DNA of 54,198 bases, from positions 1 to 54,198 of the forward strand of contig CACLMT010000009.1 in the NCBI GenBank assembly GCA_902608115.1, read 5' to 3'. A program made the position numbers and the translations under genes. Each line of letters begins with the position of its first letter. The first letter of the stretch is position 1. The notes below the pieces were generated by a model. That model made no database searches. It saw only the letters and a program-made list of their open reading frames with translations, and was not told the origin of the DNA. Origin of the DNA: an uncultured SAR86 cluster bacterium. Its GTDB lineage: Bacteria; Pseudomonadota; Gammaproteobacteria; Magnimaribacterales; D2472. Positions 50,854-54,198 of this stretch are shown here, piece by piece.

Positions 50854-53292
50854 ATGTCCAATTTAGATAATATCATCGAAAATTTAACCCTAAAGGAGAA
50901 AATTACATTAGTAAGTGGTTTTAATTTTTGGTACACAAATAAAATTGATAGAGTAAATATTCCAAGCATTAAAATGTCAGATGGCCCAAATGGAGTGAGG
51001 GGTGATTCTAATTCTGGAAAATCTTCAGCATGCTTTCCATGCGCTATTTCCATCGGATCACTGTGGGATCTTGATTTAATTAAACAACTTGGAATTGCTT
51101 TGGGTGAAGAGGCTAAGGCTAAAGATGTAGATGTATTATTAGGTCCAACAATTAATATTCATAGGCACCCTCTTGGAGGCAGACATTTTGAAAGTTTTTC
51201 TGAGGATCCTTTTTTAAGCGGAAGAGTTACAGTTGAGTATGTCCATGGAGTGCAATCAACGGGCGTTGCGGCTTGCTTAAAACATTTTGTTGGAAATGAT
51301 ACAGAATATGAAAGACATTCTATAAGCTCAAACATAGACGAAAAAACTCTAAGAGAAATATATCTATTACCTTTTGAGATGGGTGTTAAAGAGGGGAACG
51401 CAAAAGTAGTTATGAGCGCATATAACAAACTAAATAATATTTATTGCAGCTCAAATCAAGACTTATTAATAAATATTCTAAAAGATGAATGGGGATTTGA
51501 TGGGTATGTAGTTAGCGATTGGGGTGCCGCATTAGAAACCGAAGAAAATGCCAATGGGGGTTTAGATCTAGAAATGCCAGGCCCCGGGAATGTATGGGGC
51601 GATAAATTATATGATGCTGTTCAAAGTGGGAAAGTTAATGAAGGCTTAATTAACGATAAGGTAAAAAGAATACTTAGTATTGCAAAATTTACAAAACGCT
51701 TTCAGCATCCGAACTTTAAACCCGAAGAAGCAAATGACCTAAAATCGCATAGACAACTTCTAAGAAAGTCCGCTGCAGATGGAATGGTACTTCTTAAAAA
51801 TGATGGGATCCTCCCCATGAATAATAAAATTAATAATCTAGCAATTATTGGTCCCAACGCAAAAAATGCTCAAATTATTGGAGGAGGAAGTGCTAGCCTA
51901 AAACCTCACTATCAAATTCATCCATTAGAAGCTTTTCAAGATAAACTAGGTACCCTGACTAATATCTCATACGCAAAAGGATGCCATACTCACAAGTATC
52001 TTCCTGCGATTAATGAAAACCTAATGAATCATAATCCAAAAGATCAAATGGGTTTTTTAGTTGAGTATTTTGAGGGATCTGATTTTAATAAAAATCCGAT
52101 CCTACAAGAACGCTTAATTGGCAATAGGTTTTGGGTATTTGAGGGTTTTGCTAAAGAGATTATTTCAAAATTAGAAAGGCCAGATATTTTGGTAAGATTT
52201 TCATGCGCGTATACACCTAATATTTCAGGAGACCATGAGTTTGAAATTTTTGGTATTGGAGGATGTAAATTGTTTATTGATGGCAAAGAACTCATTGATA
52301 ATTGGACAAATATTGAGCCCGGTGAAGCATTCTTTACTTTCGCCTCAGCTTCAAAAAAGGGTATTACTAAATTTAAAAAGGGGGACACTTACCAAATTGA
52401 AATTCAATATAAGTTTGAAGGAAGTTTTCCTGCGGTATATATAGGATGCCAACCACCCGATAAGGTTGATTTATTGGAAGAAGCAAAAAAGATTGCAAAC
52501 GATGCTGATCAAGTAATACTGATTGTGGGAACAAATTCTGACTGGGAAACAGAGGGTAGTGATAGGGTTGATTTCAATTTACCTGCAAACCAGAATCAAG
52601 TAATTGAGGAGATCTTAAAAAGCAACTCCAATACAATTGTTGTAATAAACACAGGTTCTCCAATTAATATGCCATGGGCGTCTAAGCCCAAAGCAATACT
52701 CCAAACTTGGTTTGCTGGTCAAGAGTTTGGTAACGCTTTAGTCGATGTTATAACCGGAAAAATAAATCCATCTGGAAAACTGCCCACCTCATTTCCTATA
52801 AATATTGAAGATACTCCAGCATTTAAATCATACCCTGGTAAAAATTTACAAATGGATTATGAAGAAAAACTTTTGATAGGTTATAGGTGGTATGACCGCA
52901 AGAATATTGATCTTCTTTTCCCATTTGGGCATGGCCTTTCGTATACTAAATTTAAATACAGTGATCTAAGGATTAAAATCCAAGACACTAAAAAAGTCTC
53001 TTGTAAATTTTCTATAGAGAATATTGGTAAAATAGCAGGAGCAGAAGTCGCTCAGTGTTATATCAGCCGCTTAGAAGCAGATGATCATGAACCATTCAAA
53101 ACTCTCCAAGGTTTTCAAAAAAAATTCCTTCATAGCAACGAAAAAATGGAATTTAAAATTAACTTAACTCCTAGAAATTTTTCACAATGGAATATTGAAA
53201 AAAAAGAATGGGAAATCAAACATGGGCCTTATCAGATTCTTATTGGATCCTCCTCCGCTGAAATCTTTTTAGAAGAAAAAATTACTCTTTAG
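50854..53292 (+). CDS. Glycoside hydrolase family 3 beta-glucosidase with PA14 insert
   Basis: The 812-residue protein has the GH3 (alpha/beta)8 barrel first: MSDGPNGVRG, LGPTINIHRHPLGGRHFESF, ACLKHFVGNDTEYERHSISS (Lys143-His144), and the nucleophile Asp222 in GYVVSDWGAAL. The second sandwich domain starts near KSAADGMVLLKNDGILP and is interrupted by a PA14 domain (about 385-530, IFGIGGCKLFIDGKELIDNW). A fibronectin III-like C-terminus follows LLFPFGHGLSYTKFKY. No signal peptide is present, so it acts in the cytoplasm on imported oligosaccharides or glucosides. No transporter or other sugar gene is adjacent. AAGGA lies 14 nt before the start, rather far. Confidence 0.95.
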   Translation: MSNLDNIIENLTLKEKITLVSGFNFWYTNKIDRVNIPSIKMSDGPNGVRGDSNSGKSSACFPCAISIGSLWDLDLIKQLGIALGEEAKAKDVDVLLGPTINIHRHPLGGRHFESFSEDPFLSGRVTVEYVHGVQSTGVAACLKHFVGNDTEYERHSISSNIDEKTLREIYLLPFEMGVKEGNAKVVMSAYNKLNNIYCSSNQDLLINILKDEWGFDGYVVSDWGAALETEENANGGLDLEMPGPGNVWGDKLYDAVQSGKVNEGLINDKVKRILSIAKFTKRFQHPNFKPEEANDLKSHRQLLRKSAADGMVLLKNDGILPMNNKINNLAIIGPNAKNAQIIGGGSASLKPHYQIHPLEAFQDKLGTLTNISYAKGCHTHKYLPAINENLMNHNPKDQMGFLVEYFEGSDFNKNPILQERLIGNRFWVFEGFAKEIISKLERPDILVRFSCAYTPNISGDHEFEIFGIGGCKLFIDGKELIDNWTNIEPGEAFFTFASASKKGITKFKKGDTYQIEIQYKFEGSFPAVYIGCQPPDKVDLLEEAKKIANDADQVILIVGTNSDWETEGSDRVDFNLPANQNQVIEEILKSNSNTIVVINTGSPINMPWASKPKAILQTWFAGQEFGNALVDVITGKINPSGKLPTSFPINIEDTPAFKSYPGKNLQMDYEEKLLIGYRWYDRKNIDLLFPFGHGLSYTKFKYSDLRIKIQDTKKVSCKFSIENIGKIAGAEVAQCYISRLEADDHEPFKTLQGFQKKFLHSNEKMEFKINLTPRNFSQWNIEKKEWEIKHGPYQILIGSSSAEIFLEEKITL

Positions 53293-53343
53293 TTAACCCT
53301 AATTAAATGCCTATTCTTAACAAATAAATTTTAATTAATTATT

Positions 53344-53763
53344 CTATTGCTTTATTTTTTCTAATTCGTGTTTACTAATTATTAACAGATCGCCTATTTG
53401 CATAAAGAGTGACTCTTCATAAGGATCAATATTGTCATCGGATAAGATCACACTCCAAATATTTTCAAGTATTTCAATCTTCATTTTTTTCGTGCAATTA
53501 CTATTAATAATATTAATAAAGGGGTTGAAAGATTCTTTGTGACTTGTCCAATCTTTAAGATCATTAAACACCTCAGAGAAATTTCCATCAGGGTATAAAT
53601 CAGAATAAAAACTTTTAATCTCCTCGATTTCATTCTCATCTATTTTTCCATCGAGCCTAGCAATTTCAATCATTAAACATATGACAGCAGAGACATGAGG
53701 TGGAATATCTTCCGGAGTGCCAGAAGTATCACCAAATAGCTTTTTTTTAAAAATTGATAGCAT
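53344..53763 (-). CDS. TerB-like (tellurite-resistance TerB family) protein
   Basis: The 139-residue acidic helical protein has two TerB-type repeats: VICLMIEIARLDGKIDENEIEEIKSF (about 28-53) and ENIWSVILSDDNIDPYEESLFMQIGDLL (about 96-126), with acidic clusters at matching positions that may bind metal. TerB-like domains are widespread; most are not tied to tellurite and their role is unknown. No other ter genes are near. It is convergent with the GH3 gene (51 nt) and divergent from the MORN gene (118 nt). Confidence 0.82.
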   Translation of the reverse strand: MLSIFKKKLFGDTSGTPEDIPPHVSAVICLMIEIARLDGKIDENEIEEIKSFYSDLYPDGNFSEVFNDLKDWTSHKESFNPFINIINSNCTKKMKIEILENIWSVILSDDNIDPYEESLFMQIGDLLIISKHELEKIKQ

Positions 53764-53881
53764 AATTTGAAGTGATTAATTTAAAAAATAACTATAGCAA
53801 GCTTTAAAAAAATTTTCCTGCAGTTTAAGCTTTTGGAAGTTCATACTTAATAATAACAATATCTTGGTATATTATTTAGAG

Positions 53882-54198
53882 ATGAAAAAACTAATTCTCA
53901 TCGTAGCTCTATTAGCTTCTTCATCATCTTGGGGAGCTTGTATTAGTGGCAATTGTACCAATGGTATAGGTACTTACACTTATGCTGATGGAGACAAATA
54001 CGTCGGGGAGTTCCAAGATGACAAGCCGCACGGACAAGGCACTCTCACTTGGACTGATGGAGAAAAATACGTCGGGGAGTTCCAAGATAACAAGCGGCAC
54101 GGACAAGGCACCCACATTTTTGGGCAAAATTCAAAATGGGCTGGAGACAAATACGTTGGGGAGTTCCAAGATAACAAACTGCACGGAAAAGGCACTTA
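53882..54198 (+). CDS. Exported MORN-repeat protein, C-terminus cut off by window edge
   Basis: An open frame from the ATG at 53882 to the window end, 105 complete codons, no stop reached. It begins with a signal peptide (KKLILIVALLASSSSWGACI), possibly ending at the Cys. Three MORN repeats follow, with cores GDKYVGEFQDDKPHGQGT, GEKYVGEFQDNKRHGQGT and GDKYVGEFQDNKLHGKGT. Spacing is 23 residues between the first two and 28 between the second and third. MORN repeats form beta-hairpin arrays in membrane-associated and effector-like proteins; function here is unknown. The repeat DNA is nearly identical between copies and GC-rich (35 of 60 bases at 54001-54060). Confidence 0.85.
   Translation, partial: MKKLILIVALLASSSSWGACISGNCTNGIGTYTYADGDKYVGEFQDDKPHGQGTLTWTDGEKYVGEFQDNKRHGQGTHIFGQNSKWAGDKYVGEFQDNKLHGKGT
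53990..54198 (+). repeat. Tandem MORN-coding DNA repeats
   Basis: Three copies of a unit containing AAATACGTYGGGGAGTTCCA start at 53990, 54059 and 54143 (69 and 84 bp apart). They differ at only a few bases, mostly silent or at one variable codon. The near identity at DNA level points to recent duplication or gene conversion within the gene. Confidence 0.85.

Noticed and set aside
53924-54195. Two minus-strand open frames with repeated NSPTYLSP-like residues
   Set aside because: They are the complement of the MORN repeats; the repetition comes from the sense-strand gene, which has a signal peptide and true MORN motifs.
53990-54198. Possible CRISPR-like repeat array
   Set aside because: The repeats are in frame, 23 or 28 codons apart and code for MORN motifs, with no unique spacers.

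Overview
The window is an AT-rich, very tightly packed stretch of a Gram-negative chromosome. It looks like a streamlined marine gammaproteobacterium, with the SAR86 type as the closest guess. The reasons are the gene orders (aroQ-accB-accC, leuS-lptE-holA, rsfS-rlmH-mrdA-rodA-mltB-dacA, rsmD, rho next to trxA), outer-membrane genes (lptE, tolC, an RND pump), and neighbouring genes that overlap by 1 to 30 nt or lie a few nt apart. Taxonomy is inference. I saw no rRNA, tRNA, CRISPR array, insertion sequence, phage gene or origin. No gene-free stretch exceeds 300 bases; the longest are 50678-50853, 44256-44407, 32407-32533, 53764-53881 and 12213-12316.

Layout. 1-2802: a partial Na+/amino-acid symporter (runs off the left edge), a divergent glutamine-amidotransferase-like protein and a cupin. 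2833-7864: DUF1543, an RND pump with its adaptor, and a divergent TetR regulator with two operators between them. 7861-10931: DUF4399 and flavin reductase genes, then rsmD-hemC-hemD. 10932-17858: a minus-strand run, hydrolase, orphan fused ABC ATPase, ilvD, hemB, trxA, rho. 17949-25742: a plus-strand run, stand-alone DsbD N-domain, aroQ, accB, accC, leuS, an unknown gene, lptE, holA. 25711-32406: a minus-strand cell-wall run (rsfS, rlmH, mrdA, rodA, mltB, dacA, aminotransferase). 32534-38423: a PGPGW membrane protein, an MDR reductase, LonN, mpl, pfp, argD. 38401-44255: thiC-parE-parC. 44408-47030: tolC-mutM and coaD. 47083-54198: katG, a SnoaL-like protein, a luciferase-like oxidoreductase, a GH3 glucosidase, a TerB-like protein and a partial MORN-repeat protein.

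How the genes work together. The pump, adaptor and TetR gene at 3.1-7.9 kb and tolC at 44.4 kb probably form one regulon: the 19-bp near-palindrome present twice in the tetR/adaptor intergenic region recurs over the -10 of the tolC promoter, 37 kb away. hemB, hemC and hemD cover three consecutive steps of haem synthesis. accB/accC supply malonyl-CoA. mrdA, rodA, mltB, dacA, mpl and the class IV aminotransferase serve peptidoglycan growth and recycling.

Most noteworthy: the split TetR regulon with unlinked tolC; a DsbD reduced to its N-terminal domain at the usual dsbD locus; an AttH/CrtC-like unknown gene inserted between leuS and lptE; an ancestral leuS-to-dacA cluster broken into two facing halves without nadD; and katG and MORN DNA that is locally much more GC-rich than its surroundings. 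I found no clearly new multi-gene defence or mobile system.
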